DNA of 64,000 nt, taken from NCBI GenBank assembly GCA_003864495.1, contig ML133443.1, forward strand, positions 1,921,486-1,985,485, in the 5' to 3' direction. Positions 10,419 through 22,597 of the stretch are shown piece after piece. The notes below the pieces were generated by a model that did no database searches, was not told the origin of the DNA, and saw only the letters and a program-made list of their open reading frames with translations. A program made the position numbers and the translations under genes. The stretch is from Nemopilema nomurai. Taxonomy: Eukaryota; Cnidaria; Scyphozoa; Rhizostomeae; Rhizostomatidae. How positions within the stretch are numbered: position 1 is the first letter of the stretch; each line of letters begins with the position of its first letter.

Positions 10419-13400
10419 ATGGGACCAACTCTACTCTGGGTTTTTTTTGCAACAATTTTTGCCTTTGGTAAGTCCATATATGCTGCTTTCTATCCAGTTT
10501 ATCAAATTTTCTTCATTTTTGGTGCCCTTAATGACAATTCCTCTAAGTTCTGGTAGGAGCTCCGAGTAGCGCGGTTGCGAAATTATCTTCTTGCATGATG
10601 CATATTCAAACTCGAGGTAGGCAGGCTCATACAAATTAGCAACTATTTCGAACCTGGCTCTGAGAAGTAATGTAGAAGGATGAAAAGCTTTTTTTGACGG
10701 TTGCGGGGTGGCAGGATGGTGGCGGGATGGTTGCGGGGTGGCGGGATGGTTGCGGGACGGCGGGATGGTGGCGGAACGGCGGGATGTTGGCGGAACGGCA
10801 GTTTTCAGAAATCAAAATACTTGCATGGCTGTTTTCTTTATAATTCTGAATATCTAACTTAGATGAAATCCTTATTCTTCGAGGAGCCCAGTGGCCACGT
10901 ATTAAACCTATCCCAGATGCCTGATCAATTATGGTAACCTGAGGTGAAATGCAATTTGTCAACCAGCCTCTGACACCGCATTCCAAAAAATTCACTCAAA
11001 TACGATACGACATATGAAGATTGGCCCAAGGCCTGGCTTCATTGATTGCAATTCATCGGCAACGCAATGATTGAATCTCTCTACGACATTTTACTTTCAC
11101 GAAAATCATCCGCAGCCATTTTCGCTCGTTTGCAGGGCCAGTTTACACGGAAGGCCTTCTGTGGCCATCTTTGCCGAGGTGAAATATTTTAGGCTAGTCC
11201 GCCTGTCGCATGATTTCAGGTCATCCATGCATACTCTCACAAGAGAATCGCTCATGCATGAACACAATTTTCGCCAGTTACCCAGGGTAGAGGGCCAGTC
11301 CTCTTGATTGCGTTTACATGGGAGATATCAATCTCGCCTAGGCGGGATCCCGGGGTGCCGAAGCCGGTATCTGGACTAGCCCTCCTCTCTTGTGAACAGA
11401 AATTAAATAGAGTATGGGTCCAAGTGAATATTTTCGTGTAAGCGCAGAAACAGCGATTGTATGATATAGCAGCAGCTGTTGAATTATATAACCGTTGTTA
11501 TGTTAGGTTTGAAATTAAAATTGAAGAATTGAAATTGAAAAATTGTGGGGAAATCTGCGGGTTGGACTCTCCTGCCCCTGCGAAGAAGTCGAGGTAGACA
11601 GACTTGGAGAAACTCATCTTAGATTGAATCGATCGCCTGTTTTCTAAATGTCCTGAAGTGCTCCCAGTTAAAGCAAGCATTCTTCGCACGATCGCTTTGT
11701 TAACTTGAGGTTAATAAAAAGTGTTTCTTCTCCGCACCATTCTCTATCAAGAACTCTATCCCACCATCGTCACCAGGTAAATGGGAAATAGGACAGGAGT
11801 TTTTTTCGTTTAGCTCAAGCAGTTCCAAGATGGTGTGCGCCGGATGCTGACAAAATGTCAATGGATGAAACAAAGTTTGCCAAATAAAATCGATTGCGTC
11901 CAGGGAAGTGGAGACATGGACTGCTGCAAAAAAATAGCCAACAACATGGCCGATACAGGAGTCTTTCGGGGACCTGAGATTTTCAATGCAGGTAATTTTT
12001 AGCACATTAGTTTTAGTAATTTTGACATTTTAGACGAATGAGGTTGAAATGGATGTCTTCATTTTAAGTTACACGAGTTAGGGGGGTTGGGGGGAAGGGG
12101 GTGTGGTAAAAAAAGACAAAGAGCGCTACCCACCAAGAGATGGTGTGAAGTCCTTCCTGCTATCATTTTTGATGTGCTTTTTTGGGGTGCAGAAAGACAA
12201 ATGTTTGCAAATGTTGATGCGAGAAGTCTAAAATCATAATAAGTCATAGATTTTAAGTATATGACAAGATATCAAGATTAAATGTCTTTTATTTTTACCC
12301 TGAAAAGTAAATAGCTCTGTAAGCAGTGGCGCACAGAGGGGATAGGGGGGGGGGGCAATTTGCCCCAGGGCCTCGGCCTAAAGGGGGCCCCCAAATTATT
12401 ATGGAAATTTTCTAACTATCTTGTTTTAATCTATGATAAAATGCGTAGTTCTATGAGATCTTCTTAATAAAAGTGCATAGAATAAAAAATTGCTTTCATT
12501 TTAAATTTTAACATTGCGTAGCTCATAAGAAAAAGATTAACCAGAATTGAAGGAACACATTTTAATCAGCTAAAAGGGTGTGGTCAAAGAGCGTATTTGA
12601 ATCACTTACAATTACAATGAATCATTTTTATTACATTTTAGGACATTTATTCATATTCTATAACGTGTACAAACGTTTGGAAATAATGGGCGTTTCCCAT
12701 TTTAAAAAGGGCGTGGTCCAAATAGTTTTTTGGATCCTACTCCAGGGCCCCCACCGGGGCTTTGCCCCAGCGCCCAAGCCGCCTATCAGTGGCCCTGTCT
12801 GTAAGTGTCTTAGATTGTGACAAATAATATCTTTGAGCAAGTTGTGAACTCTCAAGTTCTGTCTTCTTTAGGGAAGCTGTATGGCTTGCATGCTTTCATG
12901 AATGAAAGGATGAGACGCTACAAAGGACCGAGAGTTGGATATTATGCCATTGCCTTGGTGAAAGCAAATAGCACTGTATCAAGTATAAATCAGCTAAAGG
13001 TACGATAAACAGTCTCTGAGTTGAACGAGTTGTGTGCATAGATGTTGGGTGGCGGCTTCTGGGAGGATGGTGTTGGTGGTAAGGGGGGTCGGGGTTGGTG
13101 GTTAGGGGGATGGGGGTTGGTTGCTTAGTGGTAAAGAAAAAGACTATTTGCTACTCCATTAAAATCACTCCAAAGAACCACCTCTTTTAAGAGTCTTTCG
13201 CTTTATATACTTTATCATAACTAAAAAGTCACTATATAATTGGTCCTGTTACAGTGGAAGGGGGAAGGGTCGGTTGGTGTTGGAGAATAATGCATAAACA
13301 TTAGAAGTACACGATCACCGGCTCTTTTGAGATACCGTTTAATGGTTATAGCGAGCTCGTATACACGCTTTTTTTTAAAGGAACCTACCACAAGGCCTAG

Positions 13401-16400
13401 TTCCAAAAGTTCCTTATTCGTAGACCTCAAGTCATCAGATTTTAGTACCAAAGTTCCTTGAAAGTTCCTTAATTTTCACTGCATATCAATAAGCCTTAAC
13501 ACTTAAAAGAGAGAGGGGTGAGATAGAATATGCGGAAACTACTCAATAAAGCACTTGACACACGAATAGCAAACAATCTATGCGAGTATTGGCTGCAAAT
13601 GAATGGAACCGGCTTATTAGCTCTTGATGCTTGCAGTTATAAAAAAATTTCAAATCGAAAAGTTCCTTAGGGATTTCGTTTTTAGTAGTATACGTTCTTT
13701 ATATATTTCGGCCTTCTACATGTAAGTTCCTTATAAAGTGGTTCCTTATAAAAAAAGCGTGTATACCTTGATGATACATAGTGAGTCTGGGACCCAGGGT
13801 AGCTAGTCTATTAACCCTAGAGGACCCGTGAAACGACTAGACTTTGAAGCTGCTGCAGTTATTGGAGACTTTTAGTTGTAGGGGGGTGTGACACCCCTTC
13901 CCCCCAATCTAAAAAATAGTGGATTTCACAGGGCAATCGAAGATTTCGCAGGGCGCCAAGGAAATTTTAATTGCAGCGCAGAAATTCCACCTCTAAAGTT
14001 CGCTGAAGAATTTTGAAATGGATATATCAATTTCCGCCGATTTTCCCTTCCTGACATAGCATTCAAGTGATGGGAACAGGCTATGTGAGGAAGAAACCAG
14101 TTACACTCATTTTTTATGTGAAACTGGCTATAAAAAAACATTTTTTATGTGAGACGGTCAGGAAAAATTAGGAAACTTCAGTACTCGAAGCAGAAGGTTT
14201 AGAAACTATTAAAACGTGACAAAACAGAGAAAAACGGAATTTTGTAAAATCCAAGAACATGATTGTCCTGATGACTTATAACTCAAAACACAAGGTATAA
14301 AAATATACTTCCCACATCTAAATACAGCATCAGAACGGAAGCGAATCTCTTGACGTGATAAAAAAAGTTAGGAACATTTCATAACATCATTCATGACATC
14401 ACAGTTAAGAAACGTTCGGAAGCATTTCGCAACTAATTGTCATAGCTAATTGATGCAATGATGATTGTGCACATATGTTTATAAGTGCAAGGTTGATATT
14501 GACACAAATAACAGAATGTGCTAAATTCAATGTGGCGAAGCGAGTTTCATTTTCAAACCATATATGTAATAGCTTTTGGCACAAGTTGTTTGATCAATAC
14601 ACAGTGAGGGCTCCTCGACGCTGCGCTTAAATAATTCAAACCAGGTATGGAATGTAAGATTTTCACTTTTTGACTACTTAAATAAGAGATGCCTGAAAAC
14701 AGTTAAGCCTTAGGAGTACCTCAGCAAAACTAGTAATGTATTTCATGTTTCATCCATAAAAACAAATCACAATTGCTTGCAGTTAAAATACTTTTTAAAC
14801 GGGTGTTTCAAAAAGTCACTATCTGGGATTATTATCAGGAATGGTACAGTGATAGACTTCGATCAGCAGTCTAAATTATCTGTTCTGTTAAAAAACAGCA
14901 CAACTCTGCATAACGTGAACTTCGCTCAACGTTCTCTCAGCCATATTACATTTAAAAAATTATTCTACATGTAACATACATGCTGCACGAATCACATTCT
15001 AAATACGCGTGTGTAAAAGTCCGGAGGCTAATAACGTCACAACGTGTGCGCTAAGTTGGGATTTTACATCTAGCTAAGAAGCAAGAACACTTGGCAAGAA
15101 AAAGACCGTATCGAAGAAAAATACTGTGCTCGCTATGCAAAAAGGAAAGTTTCAAATTTGTTTTCATTGCGTAGAAATTTATAATTGGTAAAGACAAATG
15201 TACATTGGTAAAGCTTTCACTAGTAACCTATAGACAAATCTTTGCTTCGAGGTCTGCAGGGCACTACTCAGTTTTGAAGGGCCAAAACCCTTTTCACCCC
15301 CCCCAAACTTATTGGTCTAATTACGCCCCTGTAGTGTCGCCTCCTAAAGAAATTTATCGGCCATTAAGAGATGCAAAACGACTTTTCTTTAACTTCATCA
15401 AAATTTAATTGGAGAGCGTAACCAGAAGACGCAATTAGGACAGTGTAATTTACTTCTTCTAAGTTTCAGGTCGCATGTCTTTGGAAAACTAAGATTCGCA
15501 GGTGAAAATTGATTAGATTCAAGCTACAAATCAGGCCTTCGCCTGAATTTTTTTTCATTTTCAGCAATAATGAATTCTAGCGAAGAATGACTCGTTTCTT
15601 TACCGGTTGCAGATGCGACTTGTCTCTGAGTCTTTCAGCAGGTTAGAGTGACGAAAACAAAAACCTAGCAGTGATAATCGTCCCAGCAAAACCCCTTTAA
15701 AAACACGACGATCAACCGAAGCTGCAAAAGTGTCAAAATGATTTTTCTTAATTGCGATTTATTCTGCTAGGAAAAGATGTCATGTCACACTGGAGTGCAA
15801 AAGAACGCTGGTTGGGTCGTGCCCGTTGGAACTTTGCTGTACAAGGGCCTAATGAAGTGGGTAGACTGCAACCAATACGCCTCGGTAGCGAATTTCTTCA
15901 GCGCCAGCTGTGCTCCTGGTTAGTTGCCTAACAGTTATTGTCTAAACGCTACCACAGAATAGGGAAAAGCAGAACAGACACCTTAGCGTTGGCACTCTCT
16001 GGAATTTTTATCATGCCAGAATACTGGATCTTGTTTTCAGTTAGCCTCGTTTTTAAAGTTCTCTTGACAAGAATGTGGCCAGTGTCCCTCTTGTAATTTC
16101 TAGTAAAGAAACATGCTTACTCTATCATTTCTTAAATTCGCAGGATCAAGAGACCAGAAGTATAACCCGAAGAGATCTGGTGTCACCAAGCTCTGCTCCC
16201 TTTGTTCTGGACGTGGCAACGACAACTGCGCAAGATCCAGTGCGGAGCCCTATTATTCCCACAATGGTGCATTGAAATGCCTCAGCGATGGCAGGGGAGA
16301 CGTCGCCTTTTTCAAGGCATCTGTTCTAGGCCAGATACCTCCTGGAGAAATAAATCAGTACAGACTCCTATGCTTGAACGGCTCCCAAGCTCGTGGGTAT

Positions 16401-17391
16401 CATGTTTCCTTTCATATTGTTCATCCAAGTCATCACCTGTTGATGAAAGTACGATATTTTGGCAAAGAGGTATCACCAATACCTTCTGCAGCGACGACCA
16501 AAATAACCACCTGCAATGTGAAATTAACAAATGATTAAAATATTTAATATTCTAGAAAAGCCATTCTGGTAATCGATTGTGTCAATTTCGAATTTTCGGT
16601 AGAAGCCAATCATTTTTGGCTTCTACCCTCCCATGTACATGAAATGTCAGTTTTCCCTCCAATCAAGTTGCAGCATTATAAATATGCGCATTGTGTCTAC
16701 CAAATATACCATTTTTAAAGCAAATGAAACCTGCTAAGCTTGTCGTCTGGAAAATCATTATGTTTTATGTACCATCATTAATATGGCTGTTAACTTTACC
16801 GCTGCTTGCATTATCAGTAGAGGTCGGATGACTGGTTAAGGACACTGACATGGGAGCCATTTACTTGCAAATTATGGCCTTTCCAAACCCAATAGTGCTC
16901 TTGCAAGACCCTCTATTGATTTCTCCTCTTTTTAGCTGCTTCCAACGCCCCTGGCCACACAAAAAGTCCCGGCATTGATGCAAAATAGCTTCCTTGATTA
17001 TTTTTCCAAAGGATACTCACTGATCGTTATCTTATCCACAGATATCTATCTTTCCGACGGATGTTATCTTGCCAAGGCACCAGCCCGTGCATTGCTGGCT
17101 CGCAAAGATGCTAACTTGGACGAATACCAGGCTTTAGTTAGAAGCTTTGCAAGTGCTTTAGGCCCAAGCTTGTTCGACAAGAAAATTTTCTCTGACGATG
17201 CAGTTGGGCTCGAGATAGTTTCACCTGGTTTCCAGAGATACAACGAGTACCTCGATGTGACTTACTACAAGGCTTTTGCGGCCTTGGGTAACTGCAGTCA
17301 GGCATCAGAGAGTGCAGCAATGGCGCCCATGTTCAACTGGATCCAGTACATGTTCCTGTTGAGCTCTTGTGTGGTCACAATGCTTGGCTAG
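10419..17391 (+). CDS. Single-lobe, GPI-type transferrin (melanotransferrin-like), six exons
   Basis: Exons: 10419-10467, 11814-11991, 12872-12999, 15771-15918, 16144-16392, 17042-17391. All boundaries are GT-AG. The product is about 366 residues: signal peptide (MGPTLLWVFFATIFA), one transferrin lobe, then a hydrophobic C-terminus after small residues that suggests a GPI anchor. Lobe landmarks are RWC near the start, KCQW, CVQGSGDMDCCKK, GYYAIALVK, SCHTGVQKNAGW, NFFSASCAPG, GALKCL, GDVAFFK, LAKAPA and YLDVTYYKAFAALGNC. Of the classical iron ligands only the first Tyr (GYYAIA) is clear; the positions expected for Asp, second Tyr and His read Arg, His and Arg, and the anion-site Arg after HTG is Lys. 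Exon 2 carries one surplus base in an A4 run (11852-11855); with three As, every exon phase fits. Hence it is either a sequence error or a pseudogene. Exon 5 uses an unusual GTGGGT donor, so that edge is less certain. Confidence 0.87.
10698..10799 (+). repeat. G-rich 19-bp tandem repeat in transferrin intron 1
   Basis: About five imperfect copies of a GGTTGCGGGGTGGCGGGAT-like unit, one of them shortened. Runs of two to four G at short spacing on the plus strand could form G-quadruplexes in the transcript or DNA. Confidence 0.7.
12324..12797. mobile_element. hAT-type non-autonomous element in transferrin intron 2
   Basis: The element is flanked by a perfect 8-bp direct repeat TCTGTAAG (12316-12323 and 12798-12805). 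It begins CAGTGGCGCACAG and ends with the complement of CAGGGCCACTG. Its outer parts are G-rich at the left and C-rich at the right and can pair imperfectly (GGGGCAA...GCCCC). It has no coding capacity. The 8-bp duplication and CAG termini are typical of hAT elements. It lies 74 bp before exon 3. Confidence 0.8.
13044..13122 (+). repeat. G-rich tract in transferrin intron 3
   Basis: A run of imperfect GGTTGGTGGTTAGGGGG-like units with many G3-G6 blocks on the coding strand. It could form a G-quadruplex. It starts 45 bp after the exon 3 donor. Confidence 0.5.
13362..13764. mobile_element. TA-flanked MITE, copy 2, inverted relative to copies 1 and 3
   Basis: Starts TACACGCTTTTTTT and ends AAAAAAAGCGTGTA, 403 bp. 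Its interior is the reverse complement of the other two copies. It sits in transferrin intron 3, between exons at 12872-12999 and 15771-15918. Well preserved inverted ends suggest it is younger than copy 1. Confidence 0.8.
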
Positions 17392-18932
17392 GCCAGCTTC
17401 ACCTCCTCCTGAGGGGATTTTGAATGATCAGACTTCTTGAGAGCTCAGCCTTTGCAACTCCAGTGTACTTTCTGATGACGCTTTTATGCCCTCTGTCTGG
17501 GGTTTTTTAATCTTTTTGCTTTATTTACACCAGTTTAAAACGAAATATTACGATTTGTGTAACCATTGGCACTTGTCCCTTCTTTTTTCTTTTGTATGCC
17601 TCACCACTTTTCCGGCTGCTAATCTTTCCGTTGCTCCTAAGACGTTCTCAAGCCTCAACTCGCCACATGTTTTAGATATCTGGGCTTTCCAAGTAGGGGA
17701 GAGCAAGACAAAGATCTAACCTACAGCAGAAGTTATTATAATGAGCCATTTCCAAAAGTGCGCCCTAAAAATGGCATTTCTGCAGTACGCATGAATGGCA
17801 TTTATACTTGTAGCTCTGATGAGATTACTTTGTGGTGCTAGTTTAATAGTTCCTATTTCTGTTCTTTGGGAACCATTACGAAAATGACAAATAAGAATTA
17901 TCTTACCGAATCGTTGAACTTTGGAGAATATCACCGAGAGAAGAGTCTTGATGTCTGTTCTTGACTTCTTGAAAATTAATTAATACTTTATTCTACCAGC
18001 GCAAATTTATATGCCTCAGCTAAAAATAGAACTTTGCTGACGAAGGGTGTGTTAGTATGATGTAATGATGATGTAATTGGATAGAAAAATCTAGAGCTAG
18101 GAAGAGCTGAGTCAGCTTGACTTGGTGTAGTGATGCAACGATGGGAGAATTGTGGAAATGATAAGCGTTAGTTGATTAAGCAAGTAATAAATCACTACAC
18201 TAGAAAATAGCGCAAAATGCCATAACGGAAAATGCCAAAGCATTATTGTAGAACAGAAGTAGAAAAGCAAATGTGGAATTCAATTTTGCATGCTTGTGTT
18301 ACTATTATAAGTGCTGCACACAGTTATTGCTGATGATGATGATAATAAAATGATGATGTAATGGGGATGGAGAAGTCTAGGTTGAGGAGCGAGAAAAGAT
18401 GTGTCAGCATGACATGGCTCAAAGGTCAAAATAGTTTAGCTAGTTGACTATTGCAGTACAATCTTTATTTTGTCCGCATTTATGATCTTCATTAAGCAGT
18501 GTTGAAATTGTCTCTGACGTGTGTAGTATGCAAACACGATCAACTCAATGACAAATAGGGCACGCACCTTGTTCAAGACGCTTACTGCTAACAAAGCTTT
18601 GCAAAATTGTTTTCTATCTGTGGTTTACGTATTCAGGCAAGCTATGATAACTACTAAAATCCAATTGAGCAATTTGATATAAATTTGACGGCGGAAGGCT
18701 ACAGATATTTTGAAGCCTCAAAGATGACAAGCACCGTGAAATGAGACGAGCTCATCCTTCTGAGACCAGATCAAAACAACCAAATGTGAAGTATATGTCT
18801 CGTCACCATCATTAACGCTGTTTGCGACACAGTAGTGAACCATACCATTAACTTTTCATAAGTATCATACAACATAACAAATGCTAGACACGTATCATCA
18901 GCTAATAATACTCAAAGATTTGTGTCTCAAGA
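17392..18932. other. Downstream of transferrin gene; diverged direct repeat
   Basis: No gene seen. Two related blocks about 290 bp apart (roughly 18050-18130 and 18340-18420) share GATGATGTAATG followed by a TCTAG..GAG..GTCAGC.TGAC pattern and look like an old duplication. A candidate AATAAA on the plus strand lies near 18187, too far away to link confidently to the transferrin gene. Confidence 0.4.
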
Positions 18933-19246
18933 CATAGGCGCCGACTTTTATTTTTCCCAGGGGGGGGGCTCAAAATTTTAATTTAAAAAAAATTAAAAAA
19001 AGTTAAAAGGTAGAGAAATTACCTGTCGCTTGAATAACGTAAAACAACATGTAGTATGTATAATAACAAAACAAAAAATTTAAATAAAGCAGATTTAAAT
19101 AACATCATGGTCTACAGGATCATCAGTTCAATTCTTTGATTGATTACAATCGAAATTCCCAGGGGGGGGGGGGGGTGGTTGAGCCCCCCATAGCAATTCC
19201 CAGGGGGGGCTCGAGCCCCCAAGCCCCCACGTAGTCGGCGCCTATG
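18933..19246. mobile_element. hAT-type MITE, 314 bp, perfect 8-bp target duplication
   Basis: Terminal inverted repeat CATAGGCGCCGAC at the left matches GTCGGCGCCTATG at the right. A perfect 8-bp direct repeat TCTCAAGA flanks it (18925-18932 and 19247-19254). The interior is AT-rich with G8-G12 runs near both ends and encodes nothing. The intact ends and duplication indicate a fairly recent insertion by a hAT transposase acting in trans. Confidence 0.9.
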
Positions 19247-19254
19247 TCTCAAGA

Positions 19255-20849
19255 GCATGAAAAGTCTTCACGCTTTTGGTTAGTGACAAAGCTGGCTCGT
19301 GTCGAACGGTTCTGCATCGATTATCCACCCAGACGTTTTCCTTGATTATAAAGCTAACTTTAGATAGAGGCCCTATAATGGCGTTACCAAAAATTGATTC
19401 AAAATAATGTTTAGGCTTGAAGCAAATAGTATCATATACCACCAGTGTGTCTCTCGTTCTAAGTGCAATAGGCTCTTGGCATAATCCTTTGCTGTGCCCA
19501 TGTTTTCATTCCTGTCATTTTAATATTGTTACTTTCATTTTAATGAATCTATTCGCTTCCTGTGCCCTATCAGCAGTTGGCACCTTTCCAACCTGGGAAC
19601 CAGACTCACTATTATTTTTTACGTAGTGGGCCTGCTACACAAAGGTATTACAACTCTCTTGATGGCGTCCAAAACGTCAGCAACAAATCCAAAATACTGC
19701 ATAGAGCCTAAAATTGCAACATAGTAACACAAGAATAAAAGTTTAGAGAATTTAAAAAGAATTTTGAATTTCTTAGATTAATCATAAAGCAGAAAATGAT
19801 GCCACCATGATAAAAAAGGTTGTGAAAACAAGAGAATCACGAGAACAAGAGCGAGCTGTTGTTAGGAATTTGAGTAAAAGAGCCTTTCACTTGGACAAAA
19901 GAAACTTCAGGATGCAACTGTCTTCTGTTTCAATGATTTTAGAAAGAACTTGAAGCTAGGAGATCAGCTCAAAAATAAAGGAGAGATCAACCAACATGAC
20001 AACATTAATGTTAGGACTTGAAAAAAAGTTACACGATTTGTGAAATATTACAGATTTGACAAAATATTATTGTAAGTAGTAAACTATTAGTCAATTCTGT
20101 CATTTCTAATGAAAAACGATTCTCACAAGCCTCTGCATACCCGAGAATTCTATGAGTAGCCAATAACTGGAAAAGAAATGTCCTTTGACCGTGCAATCAC
20201 CCAACGTGCATGTCTATACTTCGTAGCATGAGCAGCAAGCATGACCTACTTATCGTTTTCTAGTTAATCAAATCACTTTATTCAGCCTAATTATTCGTGA
20301 CATGCCAATTGTCTTGCCAATTGATAGAATACAGCAGACTGGATGCAAACAGAATGCTGGTCTTGGATTCTCACAGAGATTGACATTTCATAACGTTTCT
20401 TCAATCCATTCTCAATGAAAACTTAACTTGACTCTAAAAATTTTTGCACTAGGTAAAAATTGCACGATTTTTGGTTTCGCCACTCGACATATTTCCAAAA
20501 TCACGCTATGTTAACTATGCCTAACTCGATGTTTAATATTAATTAGTAAATACAAATTAAGTTCCCTCGCGAACCCTGTACTCCAATATGGTGGTCATCA
20601 AAGCTCACTTTTGCCAAAGGTGGCAATAACTGACGGTATTTCCAAAAACTTATAGGCCCATTGGACCTAGTCCAATAAACCAGGGAATGGTTGGAAAATA
20701 CTAAGAACGTGTTGTTTACATACTTGAAATTTCTTCAATCCATTTCTTCATATTTGACCTGAAACTTAGGGCTTGGTCAAACTAGAAAAACTAAGACATA
20801 AGAGCTGCTAAGATGTTAGGCGAAATTTTTTCGGCAATTAAAAGTCTAC
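19255..20849. other. Intergenic, nothing recognised
   Basis: Only short random frames on both strands; no repeat, RNA gene or domain was found. Confidence 0.4.
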
Positions 20850-22115
20850 AAAAAGCTTATTGATATATTGTTGTCTTATGGTATTAATGGCAAAGTGTAA
20901 GGTATCATTAAGTCCCTGTATGCAAAAGTTAAGTCCTGTGTAAGGGGGTCAGGAAAGCCTAACCAATCTCTTTTCCTGCCATCGTGGTGTTTTTTTGGGC
21001 AAGGTGGTTTGTTGAGTCCGTTGCTGTTCAATTTGTTTCTTAATGACTTAGACTCAAAGATTAGTGATGTGTCTACCGGTGTCTCATTAGGTGATAGAAA
21101 TATCTGCACCCTTTTATACGCTGATATCTTAGTTTTATTAGCTAATGCTGTTGATGACCTGCTATCCCAGTTGAATGAACCAGTTCTGCATGTCCATTAA
21201 TATGGAGATAAATACTTCCAAAACCAAGATAATGGTTTTCAAAGAAAAAATCTAAGGCGTGAAAAATATGGAAATTTGGTGATAAAGATATCAAAGAATG
21301 CAATGAGTACAAATACCTTGGAGTTACTTTTAAATCTAATGGTTCCTACAGTGCTCATGTTGATATCCGCAACGAATGGGATGGTTTCAACCCAAGACTG
21401 TTTCTATTTTTATTTGACAGTACAATACTACCTATTCTAAATTATGTCACAGACGTATGGGGATCTGGTACATGGGAATGCCTGGAAAAACTTCACCTTG
21501 TGGCTTGCAAGTCAACCCTAGGTGTTAAAGGATCTACAACGTCTCTTGGGGTTTATGCAGAGCTAGGACGTTGTTCGTTGCTTGAACATAGACATATTAA
21601 TATCCTAAAATTTTATGTTCGCTTGATTAATCTTGATTCTTCAAGATATGCACATAGAGTTCTTCAAATGTTAATCAATGATGCAGATTCCGGTGTTTCT
21701 AATTGGATAAAACTACAGTGGAGGACGAGCTTCATTTTTTATAAGTTTGTCCCCTTTACGAGACTGCTAGGAATTCTATGTTATCTATGATTTATTCAAA
21801 ATTTCCAAAAATATCATCCCTTGACCTTTGTGATAAGTTTACTTGGCTGATGAGTCAATAAGATACGTATTGTTTGATATCAATAGCTAACTTTATATCG
21901 TTGGCCTTTGAATCACGGGAATCTTTGTGGAAGTCCTCTATCTGCATATCCACTTTCTAGCTTATAATCATTTGTTCATCTGTTTATCTTTGTCTTAGTT
22001 ATAAGCTGTTTCTTGTGATTTATTGTTAATTTGTTAAAGTATTACTTGTAAGTATAATAATTGTGTTGGCGATGGGTCATTTCGGCCTACAAGCCTTATT
22101 AAAAAAAGTTCCTTT
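20850..22115 (+). mobile_element. Decayed non-LTR retrotransposon (reverse transcriptase)
   Basis: Plus-strand frames give, in order, a pre-motif helix (KLIDILLSYGINGK, then a stop), the LLSPLLFNLFLNDL motif at about 21010-21055, a catalytic-box remnant LLYADILVLLA at about 21110-21145 (YADI where YADD is expected), and downstream YKYLGVTFKSNGSYSAH and ILNYVTDVWG. This is the order of CR1/L2-like LINE reverse transcriptase. Stops, frame changes and the damaged active site show it is inactive. The 3' end near 22115 is set by the loss of recognisable sequence. Confidence 0.8.
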
Positions 22116-22597
22116 TCACAAATTGCAAAAATACTGGACTCGCAGATTAAGGGTGTTTAGAAAATTTTCAAAATCCGGCCGAGTATACTTTTAAATGAGA
22201 ACTGGGCGTCAGAAAAAACGATGAGAGGCGGAGGGGTGATAGACTTATCTAATGGCTTGCAAAAATATTTGACGAATTGAATTTGAAAATTAAGAGTGGG
22301 CGTGCCCCTCGGTGAGAAATCCACAGCAGTCATGAAAAATTGTATTGCTCTTTAGTGCGGCATCAAACAATAAACACTGTTCTAATTGGTTGGATTTCAA
22401 ATGGTAAGCTTTGCAAAATTTTGAATAGGAGTGCGACCACTGGCTGTTTCTATAGCAACAGATGACGTTTTCAAATAGCAGAGTGCTTCCGGTTTCTCTT
22501 TTTTCCTGTTATATTGAATTGGATGGCCTACAAATATTTGGAACGGAAGACTTCACGAACCTCCCTCGCGCTTGGAGTACGAGAAGTGCAGGCGAAA

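Noticed and set aside
10216..10569. Separate small protein gene upstream of transferrin
   Set aside because: It overlaps the transferrin signal-peptide exon in another frame, runs into intron 1 and has no recognisable domain.
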